From Helicoverpa zea (lineage: Eukaryota > Arthropoda > Insecta > Lepidoptera > Noctuidae), in the NCBI RefSeq assembly GCF_022581195.2, contig NC_061459.1:10912001-10976000 (forward strand): a DNA stretch of 64,000 nt, written 5' to 3'. The position numbers and the translations under genes were made by a program. Positions 36,317-47,063 of this stretch are shown one piece after another (positions within the stretch are counted from its first letter, which is position 1; each line of letters opens with the position of its first letter). Under the pieces are notes generated by a model. That model had not been told where the DNA came from and searched no databases. It saw only the letters and a list, made by a program, of their open reading frames with translations.

Positions 36317-37257
36317 AGAAATGTCTGTCTGTGAGATCAGTGGAAATAATGTTATCGTCCTTGTCTGATTCTACTTACAAACAATACGATGGTTGTATTA
36401 AGTCATGGTTAAATTATTGTAATAAATATGGTTATGATTATTCTGCTGTATCAGTTCCTATCGTTATTCATTTTTTGACTACTATGTTTGATAAGGGTGC
36501 TAAATATGGTACTATAAATACCTACAAGTCTGCACTATCTTTAATATTAGGAAATATAATAGAGGATGATAGAATTAAGAGATTCTTAAAAGGAGTTTAC
36601 AGGTTGAGGCCAACCATCCCTAAATACAATTTGACTTGGGATCCTAACATTATATTAAATTACTTAGCACAACAATGGCCCAATGCTGACCTCAACCTAG
36701 AAACTCTGTCTAAAAAAACTGTGAGTCTGTTGGCTTTGGTGACAGCACATCGAGTGCAAACTTTTGCTCTAATAAAAACTGAAAATATCATTATAAACTC
36801 ACCTTATGATATAACTATCACTATACCAGATCTAATTAAAACATCTAAACCAAATTCCTTTCAACCTGTTTTAAAATTACCTTACTTTACTGCTCGTCCT
36901 CAAATTTGCCCCGCCATGTGCCTAGAAGACTACATAAATAAAACAAATTCACTTCGTCATAACGATTATTTATTTATTAGTTACAAACGACCTCACAATA
37001 AAGTATCTTCTCAAACCCTCGGTCACTGGATAAAAAATATTCTTCTCAAAAGTGGTATTGATACTTCTATATTCAGCGCTCATAGCACACGGCATGCTTC
37101 CACATCATCAGCTAACAGACTCGGAGTGAGTATCGATGTAATTCGAAAAACCGCTGGCTGGACGGAATCTTCTTCCGTGTTTGCACGGTTTTATAATCGT
37201 GATATTATTTCTGATCCAAATCAGTTTGCTAACAGCATATTATCTGCCAATCTGTAA
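36229..37257 (+). CDS. DIRS tyrosine recombinase
   Basis: The frame (342 residues to the stop) overlaps the end of the reverse transcriptase frame by 88 bases and encodes a phage-integrase-like recombinase. Counting from the TTG at 36238, an N-terminal SAM-like DNA-binding region occupies about 40-125. The catalytic residues are R172 (TAHRVQT), H282-x-x-R285 (AHSTRHAS), W308 (TAGWTES) and the nucleophile Y319 (FARFYNRD). The family inserts circular cDNA by strand exchange at a short identical sequence, matching the AAT triplets at the element ends. There is no ATG before the conserved region. An acceptor-like pyrimidine tract ending TTTCAG lies at 36241-36249, so a spliced mRNA or frameshift may supply the start. 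All catalytic positions are intact. Confidence 0.95.
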   Translation, partial: PINLSFQVSSQSSPQLNLSSREAFRETLLKKCLSVRSVEIMLSSLSDSTYKQYDGCIKSWLNYCNKYGYDYSAVSVPIVIHFLTTMFDKGAKYGTINTYKSALSLILGNIIEDDRIKRFLKGVYRLRPTIPKYNLTWDPNIILNYLAQQWPNADLNLETLSKKTVSLLALVTAHRVQTFALIKTENIIINSPYDITITIPDLIKTSKPNSFQPVLKLPYFTARPQICPAMCLEDYINKTNSLRHNDYLFISYKRPHNKVSSQTLGHWIKNILLKSGIDTSIFSAHSTRHASTSSANRLGVSIDVIRKTAGWTESSSVFARFYNRDIISDPNQFANSILSANL

Positions 37258-37803
37258 TAAAATTATATTTAATGAATACTTAAAAATAAAACATGATTGT
37301 GAATAAATAAATGATCAATTACCCACTTGTAATGAATCTGTAGATTTTCTTGAATAAAAAAGTGCAATTCCTCAGTCCATTGTTTATACAAGCTGTTGAA
37401 TTGCATCCGTGCCATAGTCAAGGACGTAACTATGCTAATGATTCTCGACCCAAATCAACAAAAAAATTGGTACGTATTTTTTTTTTTTTTCGGAATTCCG
37501 TCAATGTCATCTGGCCGTATTTAAACTTGGTGCGTGTGTTACTGGCCTTAGAACCGTGCTGCGCCCTCACACAAACGCAAACACAAAGCATACGCAACGA
37601 TTATTCATAAATTTCATTCATAAAATTGGATTACTTCTGAAATACTACGACATTACAATGACAAAAAAAACAGTGCATATTAGCTATTTCCCGTCTACTG
37701 TAATTCCAATCGATTATTTACGTATGTTATGTCCTCCTCCTGAAGTATGGCACAAATGCAAATCAACACCTTGTATTATTTCGCACTGTGTTCTCTGAAC
37801 ATC
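37258..37803 (+). other. DIRS 3' spacer between recombinase and ICR
   Basis: Non-coding part of the element. It contains AATAAA hexamers at 37287 and 37302 that could act as polyadenylation signals for the recombinase mRNA, an A/T run near 37460-37490, and two short unrecognised open frames. Confidence 0.5.
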
Positions 37804-37924
37804 GTACAACATGTAAACAATAAATCGCGTCGAATAAACCTGTGAAACATAATTGATAATCAAACGAACTTACCAAGTGAAGTTCGATGACAATTATGTG
37901 AACAGGTTTATTCGACGCGATTTA
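37804..37924 (+). repeat. DIRS internal complementary region (circle-junction template)
   Basis: Bases 37804-37854 are the exact reverse complement of the left end (32821-32871). Bases 37852-37924 are the exact reverse complement of the right end (38229-38301). The two halves overlap by three bases, ATT (AAT on the other strand). The region therefore reads as the two ends fused into a circle junction, the defining feature of DIRS elements. Confidence 0.95.
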
Positions 37925-38063
37925 CATCTTAACCCTCCCTGAAAACAAAAACTTATTAATGAGTACTTACCTAAATGGTTAGTCCTGGTTATTTCAATAA
38001 GTTTTAGATAAATATTCCACACCCTACAACGAAATAATATAACAATGTTATGTCTTTAAACAA

Positions 38064-38301
38064 AATGAAGCTCCGTCGATGGAAGTGAATAATGAGTGGG
38101 TAGAATGTTACCATATAAAATTTTATTTTATTTATTTTCCCTGTGTTACCAACAAAAAATCCATAGACTAATTTAAAAATCTGTGTAGAAGGCCAGTGAA
38201 TGGAGATACTTGTACAACATGTAAACAATAAATCGCGTCGAATAAACCTGTTCACATAATTGTCATCGAACTTCACTTGGTAAGTTCGTTTGATTATCAA
38301 T
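38064..38301 (-). repeat. DIRS right inverted terminal repeat with extension
   Basis: Bases 38064-38251 mirror the left repeat. The outer 50 bases (38252-38301) are unique to the right end and, apart from this, occur only in the internal complementary region, as in other DIRS elements whose right repeat is longer than the left. It ends in ATCAAT; host sequence AATTCTTTTA follows and pairs with the palindrome's left arm. Confidence 0.93.
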
Positions 38302-38311
38302 AATTCTTTTA

Positions 38312-38860
38312 CTTTTTTGTGAACTTTACAGTTGTATGCACAAAAGTAATAAAAAAATAACAAAATAATAAAATTATCGGCAATTACTTCTAGCATAAAA
38401 TAAAAGAGAACCAAAAACTTTCGATACACATTTTACTACATTTTTTGGACCCAGCTTACTGCTTATCTCTAAATTCTTCTGGCATGACACCATTCTTGTA
38501 AACCGTTCTACATATTTTTATGGTTGAATTTATCTGAATATACCATTAAAAAATATTGTTCCCATTAACATGACGGGGCATGCTGAGTCTCCCATTAAAA
38601 ATATGTACACAGTTCTTTGAGAACCAAAAAAGATAAAGTTTCAAGTTAATTCGATATTACAAAACGAACATTATGATCGAATATAAAACAATAACACCAC
38701 TCAACACCCAACAGGAAACAGGAGAACGGATCGAGAGAGTATCGGAAACTCGAATAAACAAACTTAACTGGCCACTCAACTAACGCACAATGTTACTTAG
38801 TGCATATAAAAAAAATAACAACAAACGCTCACTTGGAGTGGTATTCGCGTTATTATTAGC
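38312..38860. other. Non-coding stretch left of the CpG-rich patch
   Basis: AT-rich; no supportable gene. Confidence 0.45.
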
Positions 38861-39202
38861 TGCAGTGCATATAAACAAGGTTACAGCTAAACGTCGCCTC
38901 TGGCCGTATCGATGCGTCGACGGGCGGCGCGGGCCCTGCTTCGCCGCTTTTAAAAAGCTAACCCGTCCCGCAAGAAAAGGACGGGTGGCTAGCACGTGGG
39001 AAGTGAATTCCGAACGCACGCACCCCCTCCCGCCGGGCCCCCACCCCGCGCCCCTTGCTCCTTGCGCCGCGCACACCAGTCGCGCGCCGACCGCCGCATG
39101 GGCAACACGTCCTATAAACTCACCCTTAACCGAACCCGCCCCGACGTTGTGTTAACCGTAGTGGGAACGAATACGTTGTGATTTGTTTTGAGTGTGACGT
39201 CA
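38861..39202 (+). promoter_or_regulatory. Candidate host promoter, CpG-rich
   Basis: The patch at 38890-39150 is much richer in G+C and CpG than anything within several kilobases. It contains an E-box CACGTG in AGCACGTGGG (about 38990), a TATAAA at 39113-39118 and a perfect CRE palindrome TGACGTCA at 39195-39202. It directly precedes a candidate first exon with a consensus splice donor. Transcription start and orientation are inferred; an equally long open frame on either strand inside the patch is expected from its low AT content. Confidence 0.45.
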
Positions 39203-39307
39203 CTAGTGCAAACTGTGAACGTAAACGCATAAAATTGGTGTTTTAAGTGCACTATGAGGTTGTTTACAACGTTATGAATGGTTTGGACCGCTGCTTCTTC
39301 GATCAAC
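39203..39307 (+). other. Candidate first exon of a host gene
   Basis: The sequence downstream of the CpG-rich patch ends at 39307 in AAC followed by the donor GTAAGT (39308-39313). Two ATGs are present. The first (39254) opens a seven-codon upstream frame that closes at TGA. The second (39278) opens MVWTAASSIN and reaches the donor in phase 0. It could be a 5' UTR exon or the first coding exon of a gene with a long intron. I cannot identify the gene, and the next exon is not visible in the window. Confidence 0.35.
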
Positions 39308-39313
39308 GTAAGT

Positions 39314-40920
39314 TTGTGTTTTGGTTATGTTTGGTTCTAGTTAATGCTGAATTGGGCGGAAATTCGTAAATTGCCTCGTTCGGGCTGCGGTTAGCGTTGG
39401 CTTTATTCGCGTGTAATGGGACGTGCGTTGCGGCATTTCAGCATTTTCAGCGGCTATGCGGCGACTCGGGTCATGTAATTATTAAAACGCTCTAAATTCA
39501 ATTCATATAAGATTCTCTTTCAATTTTTCGTCTGGATAGGGAATTACGTTGACATAATGTAAACATTAAGTCTAAACTTTTCAGAGGGTTGTTAATTTAT
39601 TTTTTGTCAAGTTTCGTTTATTATTTAGCTTAACTGCAAAAACGAAGCAAAAATAAAACTCAGTAACTTGAAGTTTCAGTTATAATTCAATATTTTGAGA
39701 AGAGAACTTCTGATTTAAATCATAAAAGTGAAAATGCTAAATTCTTGATAATTTCCAAAAACAATCCAAAATTTTCTTAGGATGGTTTGATTTAATAAAA
39801 TGGACTTAAAAAATGCCAGTTACAAATCTTACACAGGTCGATAACCAAATCCCGAAAAAAAACAAGGTCGGTAAAGAATCACCGCAACAACAAATGACTT
39901 CTTAAGAAATGTCGAAATCTTGAAATGTAGGGACACAAAATAGAAACAACGTAATTTAGAAGTGATAAAACAGAAGCTAAACAATTTCTTATCTCGAACG
40001 AACTGGCTGTAACAGAACTCACTGCACTTAAACATTGAACCGAAAAGGAGGAACTTTGAGAATATATTAAATCCAACAAGATAACTACTAACGACCGTTG
40101 AGTCAACAGAAATGAGCTCGCTGTACCAAGTTAAATTGGTAATGATTTGTCCAATTAAGACGAAAGGGCAAACGATGGTACAAACAGGATGGCTTGTTGT
40201 GAAATCATTGGAAATGATTTGAGGAATGCTTGCCCAGTAATTGATTTAATGAAAGAATTGCTTGATGCACGACATAATGATGTTTATGGAGACTTACGAG
40301 AACATTTTGATCACGCTAAATTAAGTCAGTGTTTTATAGCGAGCCCGAGTGAAGTTATTACTTTCTTCGAGGTATCTAATTTGTTTGTTTATGTTGTAAG
40401 TTTAGATGCATCAAGTCATCTTCGCAATGTAAAGTTAGTTGAAGTGTTCAATGATTTTAATTAAAGTGATATTGATGAAGAACTTGAAAAGAAGAAGAAG
40501 GTGAAAATTTCTATCAATTTATGAAAACACAACTTTTTTATTGCCTGTAATAATTATGTTTGTAGTAATAATTTTCTACCCCCAAGAATATACTTAATGC
40601 AGTAATTAAGATTTACGTCAAACAGTTCCAAGAAACTTAATATTAATTTCTGTTGCTGGAATGAACGGAGAAAAGGTTCATTGAACACTCGTTTTATGAA
40701 AAAGATTTTTATGCTCATGTTTTGAGTAGTTTGCTGCTTGGTGAGAGTTTTAGACTAATAGTATAAAATATTTCTGTTGATGTTCTCTCAGATGTACGTG
40801 AAAGTTACCATGTAAGATTTTGAATCATATTTATTAACACTTACCACTCACATCAGTTAAAATAAATATCTATTAAGTGATACCAACATGCTACAGCAAA
40901 TAGAAATCTCATCAGGTACT
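39314..40920. other. Putative intron or intergenic stretch with decayed coding trace
   Basis: If the donor at 39308 is real, this is intron. From about 39830 to 40460 the + strand has base composition suggesting old coding sequence broken by stops. The best surviving piece is listed separately. Confidence 0.4.
40189..40464 (+). pseudogene. Unidentified coding-like fragment, 91 residues
   Basis: ATG-initiated open frame with a protein-like composition (MACCEIIGNDLRNACPVIDL...). Upstream DNA in nearby frames is similarly coding-like but interrupted. No domain is recognised and no splice borders are evident. A decayed gene or retrocopy is the likeliest reading; a chance frame remains possible. 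Confidence 0.25.
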
Positions 40921-41151
40921 TATAGTTCGGCCATTCAGAGAATGCGTTCCTGACACGTCGCGATTGAACTGACGACGTAACTTTGCAATGGCGTTGCAGT
41001 TACGATAAAAATATTTTTGCTGGTTGTTTACCGTTTTAACAATTGAGGAGCATTAAAACAACATTATTATATCAATAATCAATGAATGTTATTACGTCGT
41101 CAGTTCAATCGCGACGTGTCAGGAACGCATTCTCTGAATGGCCGAACTATA
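40921..41151. mobile_element. 231-bp MITE with 60-bp perfect inverted repeats (intact copy)
   Basis: The arms 40921-40980 and 41092-41151 are perfect 60-base reverse complements beginning TATAGTTCGGCCATTCAGAG. If the terminal TA is read as target duplication, the ends fit a Tc1/mariner-type TA insertion. There is no coding sequence, so it is non-autonomous. The interior contains CAATGGCGTTGCAG, the exact uninterrupted form of the site where the Transib element sits in the second copy at 56706-60760. Confidence 0.95.
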
Positions 41152-41520
41152 ATAACCGTTTACTTATTTACACGTAACTACAGCATAGATCTTATACTGT
41201 GCTAAGCAAGCTCAGTGTTCAAAGCAATAAATCTTCCAAAAATCCAAAAAAAAGAAGCAATATTTATTTTTAAAGGCATTTTGAAACCGATAGCCAATAA
41301 AGAGCAAACAAATCACACTTATGTTCCCCAAACACCTTCGTGTTAAACAAACATAAATCACCAAATAGTGCTGGCAAATAATAAAAAAGTAATATTTAAA
41401 TAGTCCGACCGCGATGGACCACCCGTGCGATCCGTTCAACTTCATCCGCGGCACGAACGTCCCCATTATACTATCAAAAGATAGTTGGACCCGCCCGTTT
41501 GTATTCAGTTTTTACGTAAT

Positions 41521-41826
41521 TTACATCTCTTCTATTCTTATAGTTATTCTGTTTTCGTTTTGTGATCTCCACAGGACAGGTTTGTTCGAATGTGTCGCGT
41601 GTAAAACTGCATCATCATCCGGCTTTTGTTTTCTTTCCTGTTTCAAATTGGATGCATCTTTATCGATTACATTGTCCGCTACCGTTGATTGGGATTGTTC
41701 TTTTTTATTTTGTAGGTGATAAACATAAGCTTTGTCTACATTTGCGTATGATTCATCTGTTGCAACATTTCTTAGACTTTTAGGGTCATTAGTACCAATG
41801 TTTACCGAGACGTTATTGAACATCAA
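41521..41826 (-). pseudogene. Unidentified hydrophilic coding-like fragment
   Basis: About 100 codons are open on the minus strand, encoding a hydrophilic, charged, low-complexity sequence (NVATDESYANVDKAYVYHLQ ...). It ends at GAGATGTAAAT, which could be either a stop or a weak splice donor (GTAAAT). No family recognised. It could be a disordered exon of an unknown gene or a decayed copy. Confidence 0.25.
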
Positions 41827-42836
41827 GGAAATTATGATGTTGCAATTTGGATCTTAATTACGTACTGCTTCTTACGGCTCCGTCTCTGGTAAGAAATTAT
41901 CATCTTAAACAAATTTCAAAATTATTATATTGCCTTTAATAGCTTCCATTATGCGATTTGTTGACATTTTATAATTATGTAGGCTTGACTGTACTAGCTA
42001 ACCTTCGTTAACAATTCACTGCTATAGATACTAAATAAGTTTCATCGCCAAAGTAAATAATAGGGGCATTTAAAATTTATTCAGCAATTTTGCAATTTCG
42101 CTCAACTTAAGCTTATTATAACTTTATGATTACTTTAAAATTTTAGTGTTAGTAGAGTGGAAACTTTTTTAATCCTTGTAATAAAAATAAGTTCAAAATT
42201 AGACTCAGTTTTTAATAACAAACTCTAACAATGAAGAACAAAATATAATTTCGATACACGAATGTATTCCCTTGGTGTAAAAGTTCGTACAGCGGCGTAC
42301 CTGAGCCGAATCTCAACTATTTCCCTTAAGTTTCCGGTTAATTTAACGCGGGGTCGCCGTATGCATCCAAACGACAGGCAAAAGACAACACAGCCGGGAC
42401 TCCCACGTGTGTTGTACAAACAACAAACTTCCCAGAAAACACAATGTCATCAGAAACAAAAACATTGCACCCTAATTGCCTACTATTACCACAAAAGTTC
42501 TTCCCAATGATAATTACGGGCTTCGTGAGGCCTACACTGTGTATTTAGTGCATCGTAATGATGCCTGTGGTACAGCAACGGCTTATTATCGTCCCACTGT
42601 TTGGTCTAGGATACTATTATACCTTGAGGAAACCCCGTTTTTTTCTACTAATTATAATATTGGCTGTTTGTAGAGGTATAGCTCGATGTTTGAAGACGCG
42701 GACTTTCTAAACCAAATAAATATTGGTATTGGAATTCATGAAATTAAAGTGTCTTCTTTTGAAATTAAGTCAAGTCTTATAATGAAGTCAAGTAAGTGAT
42801 CTTCTCAAAGGTTGAGGTGCATCGATATTGATAATA

Positions 42837-43145
42837 AAACTGCCAAAACACGAAGACGTTTATGACACCGAAGTACTGTTAAAAAGCTATTTAAAAGAAC
42901 AAATGATTTCATTCGTTGATAATGATATTCGATGCGGTGAAATGGAAAAGATACACAATTTTATAGCGGCCAATAAAAGAGTTGTGTTGGTACACGATCA
43001 AACTTAAAATGCCATAAAAACGCAATACTTTCGCTCATTGTTTGATGCTTTAGCCACGCTCGTAAACTTTAAACAAATTGGTTTTTTGGATGATCGATTT
43101 ATGTTGATTTTTGCTTTTTTACTGCCATCAAAAACGTTACATTGA
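42837..43145 (+). pseudogene. Interrupted coding trace, possible enzyme fragment
   Basis: A frame of about 57 codons (KLPKHEDVYDTEVLLKSYLK ... HNFIAANKRVVLVHDQT) ends in TAA at 43006-43008. After that stop and a small shift, coding-like sequence continues (AIKTQYFRSLFDALATLVNF ...) to another stop near 43145. The amino acid content is strongly protein-like, with alternating hydrophobic strands and helices. I could not name the family with confidence. The stops show it is not an intact gene. Confidence 0.3.
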
Positions 43146-43352
43146 GTTGGTCTAGACGTAATTTGTAGCAGTAGATTAGATTGGACTTACTTCGATAGTA
43201 GTGATTTAGCCATAAATATAACTTTATCTTTATTTTCTTCACTATGAGGTACGAATATGCGCACGGTGGACATTTGAATTCGTTCAGAAATCTGCATGAT
43301 TACAAAGCGATCTATGTCATGTGTTCAACCTATCCTTTGATCTTTTATCGTT

Positions 43353-43610
43353 CTACTCCCAATACCTAAGCTTATTTAGAGCAGTCATAATTTCGTCAAT
43401 ACCACTTAAATTAAAATGTCTATCAATCTGATTTGCTTTTTCTATATCATGATTAATCGAAGATTTAACCCATTTATCGAGTGATATTTTGAGGTCAAAG
43501 TTCATTCGACTTGCAACTTCAGCATTTATGACTTTGCCTTTCAATTAACCTCCTTGATCAAATTATTAAGTCTGAACATATGTTGTTGAAACTTCACTTT
43601 ATTAGTGTCT
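43353..43610 (-). pseudogene. Frameshifted coding trace
   Basis: On the minus strand, a segment encoding TNKVKFQQHMFRLNNLIKEV runs into a stop. A shift of frame at about 43545 continues with KGKVINAEVASRMNFDLKIS and onward for about 60 residues, to a stop at 43353. The two halves look like one protein broken by a small indel. Family unknown. Confidence 0.3.
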
Positions 43611-46600
43611 GTGTGCGGTAATTTCTACTAGTTAGTAGAATTCCCGATCAACTCCAGGGCTTTAATTATCACCAAGTAGGATTATCCGCCATCTTGGAAA
43701 TTCATTAGTATTAGGAGCTTTATAGATAAATCGTTGACTAATTAAACGCCTATTGAAGGCATTTGTTTGGGCCTACAATTTGTAAACATGAATTGTTTAT
43801 CTGTTTAATACTGGGAATCAAAATTCCTGTATTATTGGAAGGTATAATTATAATACAGGTTATCGAAATATTTCTCAAATACTTAGGTACATATAGTTAT
43901 TATTTAATAATATGCTTTGAATTAGCTTCTACTTACAATGTGAGAAAATTAACAATGAGCGATTGCATGCCCAAAATAGATTGATGAATGAGACAATTAC
44001 AGTAGAACACCTACTTAATTTCACCAATTAAAACTAAAGTCATCTTAATTTTACATCGTTGACTTTCATACCCTTTTATTTTCGCTACAATATTAATAGA
44101 AAAGTGATAATGTGGTCGCTAAAATATAATAATTCTTGTTCTTATTTTAGTGCGTGAACATATTGGACAGTTTGTCAGAGCTGTGCAATCTGTATGCCAG
44201 CTGCGAGATCCCTGACCCATTTCATTTTAGATCTCATAACTAAAGCTGATGTTGAAAATTGTATAGCACTTAAGAAATTATTCTTCAATATATATACATA
44301 ATTTAATGCTCTTGTATGCAAACAGCTAGTTTAATATTTTTCCACGATTCGCCCACGTCTTTATTTGATTCGTTTGGTAAGTTTATTTGCTATTAAATTC
44401 CCTTGAGCAATGTTTTTTATGAGTGTATTACGGCTCACCCACGGTTTGAAAAGCTATTTTTTTTAATTACAGCTTTGTACACTTCTTTCTCAAACAGATT
44501 TAAAATACTTTTGATGTGTGCATTATACTTCTATAGATCTAAAAGTTACAGAGTATCAATCAAGTTCTATAGCAACTTTGAATGTATACTATGCTAATAT
44601 ATTTAAAATAAGTAACATTTATAAGTAACAAATCAACCTGTCTATCACGGATAAAGTTGACTACAATGATAATGTTGGTGGTCTTAAGTGATTTGGGCGG
44701 AACGGTGATGACAATGTTACATGGGTGGTTACAGGTTCTGTAGCTTGTATTACCCAATCAATTTGTAAGCTTTTAGTATACCCACATACTGTAGACTTTT
44801 TATTCGGCCGACAATTTCATCAGGTGCTTGATACGTAGTACGGAGATGTATGGGTATGCGCACATGACAATGATCAAGTTCGCCTGGTATCGAATCGACT
44901 CAAAACTGTGTGTGTGTGTGCGAAATAAACCATGTATACACATGATTTATTTTACCATCGGTCCAACTGTCGTTTAGTCTGCTACTTTTAACAGTAGTAA
45001 GAACCTGTGCACGGCTGGGTATTGTATACAAAGTCTAAAGAGAAATAAATTATTAAAGTAGCTGGATTATTTGCTTCAGAAAATATAGCTGTGACAGCTA
45101 TTACTAAAATCAACGTTGTACAGTCGAAAATTTAATTTATTATAATGATGTTAACTTTGTTCTCGAGCATTGAAATTGGATAAATATTAAACCCTATCTC
45201 TGAAGTTATTCATAAGATAATCTTCATTACTTAGTAGTCAAAAAGTAGTAGTAATATAAGATAATAAAAGTACAGATACTACTATGTTCACATATGCCGT
45301 GTTTCTATGAATATATGAATGGTAAACGTACTCTACTATTTTTCAATTTTCCGTGACAATAGGCGCCGTGAATGGGTAACTCATTACCATATGTACTCGC
45401 TTTCTATATTGATAATAAAATTGTGAATGTGAAAAAACTTTTATGGTGATTCGATAAGTGTTCTCCGTATGTTTGTTTAGTAGATATTTGAGTACATAGT
45501 TTACTGTTAGTTTATTTGGTATAATTCATTTAAATGAATTATATTCTACATTAGGTGTATTTAAGACAAACTTTTCAAACCAATAAAACTATAAATTGTA
45601 ACTATAGAAATTCACATTGCCAGATGTCTCGTTACGTAGTTACCAATCAGAGTCCACAAAATAGATAAAAATAAAAGACTAATTTGTATATTTAATATAC
45701 CAACGGTTAATGGTCATCTAAAAGTGTCAACAGAGACTCTCGGGTCATCAAACCAAAATAAACTCAATTTAATCATAGCTATTAAATCCAATCTATATTT
45801 AACGCGTGCCCATTTCCATATTCTTCCCAAATTGAAGTTATGACCAACGTATACATAAGTGCTTTAATAACCGCGCCTACTCTTTTACTACGAAACTTAC
45901 GCAACAGTACCAAATAACATAACAGAATTCGAAACAGCGATAAAACGACGAAAAAATACATCCCAATTTTCACTTCACTTAGATAGAATTCCCACAAAAA
46001 CTGCTATAATAATAATAAACGCATCATAACACTATAAATGTAGCTGTAAACGACTTTTTTGAACTGCACTGACGTCTTTAGTTCGTACCAACGGCGTCTT
46101 TGACGATTATACTCGGGCATAAGAATGAAATTGGGTTGGATCGACAAAAAAGTATGAATGAAAGAGGTTTGTATCAGTCACGCATTTGCTCCCGCCCACG
46201 GTAGTTTCAAGTTTTTATTGTATCATAAGCTTTGTACGAAATAAGTTTATTAAACGTGTTTGAATAACGGTAAAAGATATTATTATTGGACACCGAAATG
46301 CAATTGGCAGTAGTAACGCCATCTTTTGGTGAGTAGCGGTAAACGAACATTAGTGATCGGGACCCATCTAAGAAGTCATACTAAACATTGGACTCGGAAC
46401 AAAATAATTTTCTAAGTATTCCAAAACCATTCTATATTGTATTGTAATGTAGTCGATTATCTCGATTAATTAATTGATTATTAACAACAATTCCCCTAAT
46501 CTTGCAACAGCATCCAATCCTTCACGCGTGATCAGTGTCAGCTCGAAACATCGTAATCTCGATATTCCAGGAAATTTGATTGACGTCTAATGGCCTACGC

Positions 46601-47063
46601 TTGAGATACATCTTCGAATCAGTTGTTCATCTCACTTAGAAAATCGATTAGGTATTGTGTAATGACGTCTCGTTCTAGGAATCTGAAGGAGTATTTAATC
46701 AAAACCTGTAAAGATTTAAATTACTCGAAAAAAAAATATAGAAATAATAATATTTTACGTAACTAAGTAACATAGTTGGTTTCATTCCATGAAATACCAG
46801 CCTTATGATTAAAGCACCAACTAAATTGGAAAAACTGTAACAACCCAATTAGTTAAAATAATTAATCCAATTGACAGAATTATTTATATGTAATTTGGTG
46901 ATAATTACCAGAATTTCACTGGAGTTCACTACACTATCGAAACATTGTATGTAAGTATCGATTGAACTTTCCGATAAGTCACCAAAGTGAACACTTCTAT
47001 TTAAACCTGGCCGGATTTCTTGTCAAGATTACAATGACCCCTGCGATGCATATAATTTGGTTG

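Larger units (their letters stand above)
32821..38301 (+). mobile_element. Full-length DIRS-type tyrosine recombinase retrotransposon
   Basis: This is a 5.48-kb element with gag-like, reverse transcriptase/RNase H and tyrosine recombinase frames, all on the + strand. Inverted terminal repeats lie at both ends, and an internal complementary region (37804-37924) lies between the last gene and the right repeat. In DIRS elements that region templates the joining of the two ends into a circle, which the recombinase inserts without a conventional target duplication. Each end carries an AAT triplet (32821-32823 and 38299-38301), and the internal region contains one shared copy of it, as the circle model demands. 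The pre-insertion site is confirmed by the palindrome arm at 32525-32540. All three frames are uninterrupted, so this copy may be autonomous. No integrase or protease is present, as expected for the group. Confidence 0.95.
41152..47063. other. Mostly non-coding stretch with decayed coding traces
   Basis: No intact gene. Three coding-like traces (41521-41826, 42837-43145, 43353-43610) are listed separately. A further frame at 41414-41520 begins in a GC-richer run (MDHPCDPFNFIRGTNV...) and then becomes hydrophobic and AT-rich; I cannot tell which strand, if either, is coding. A GT microsatellite is near 44910. Confidence 0.4.

Noticed and set aside
38004..38429. 141-codon minus-strand frame near the DIRS right end
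   Set aside because: It runs through the inverted terminal repeat and duplicates a frame at the left repeat (32825-33067). It has no motifs, so it is a shadow of repeat sequence.
38790..39155. Overlapping long open frames on both strands in the CpG-rich patch
   Set aside because: High GC content lowers stop frequency; the arginine/proline-rich translations look like non-coding GC-rich DNA.
43255..43275. GCGCACGGTGGA, resembling the Transib terminus
   Set aside because: The match to CACGGTGGATCG stops after CACGGTGGA and no partner end or duplication is nearby; it is likely chance.
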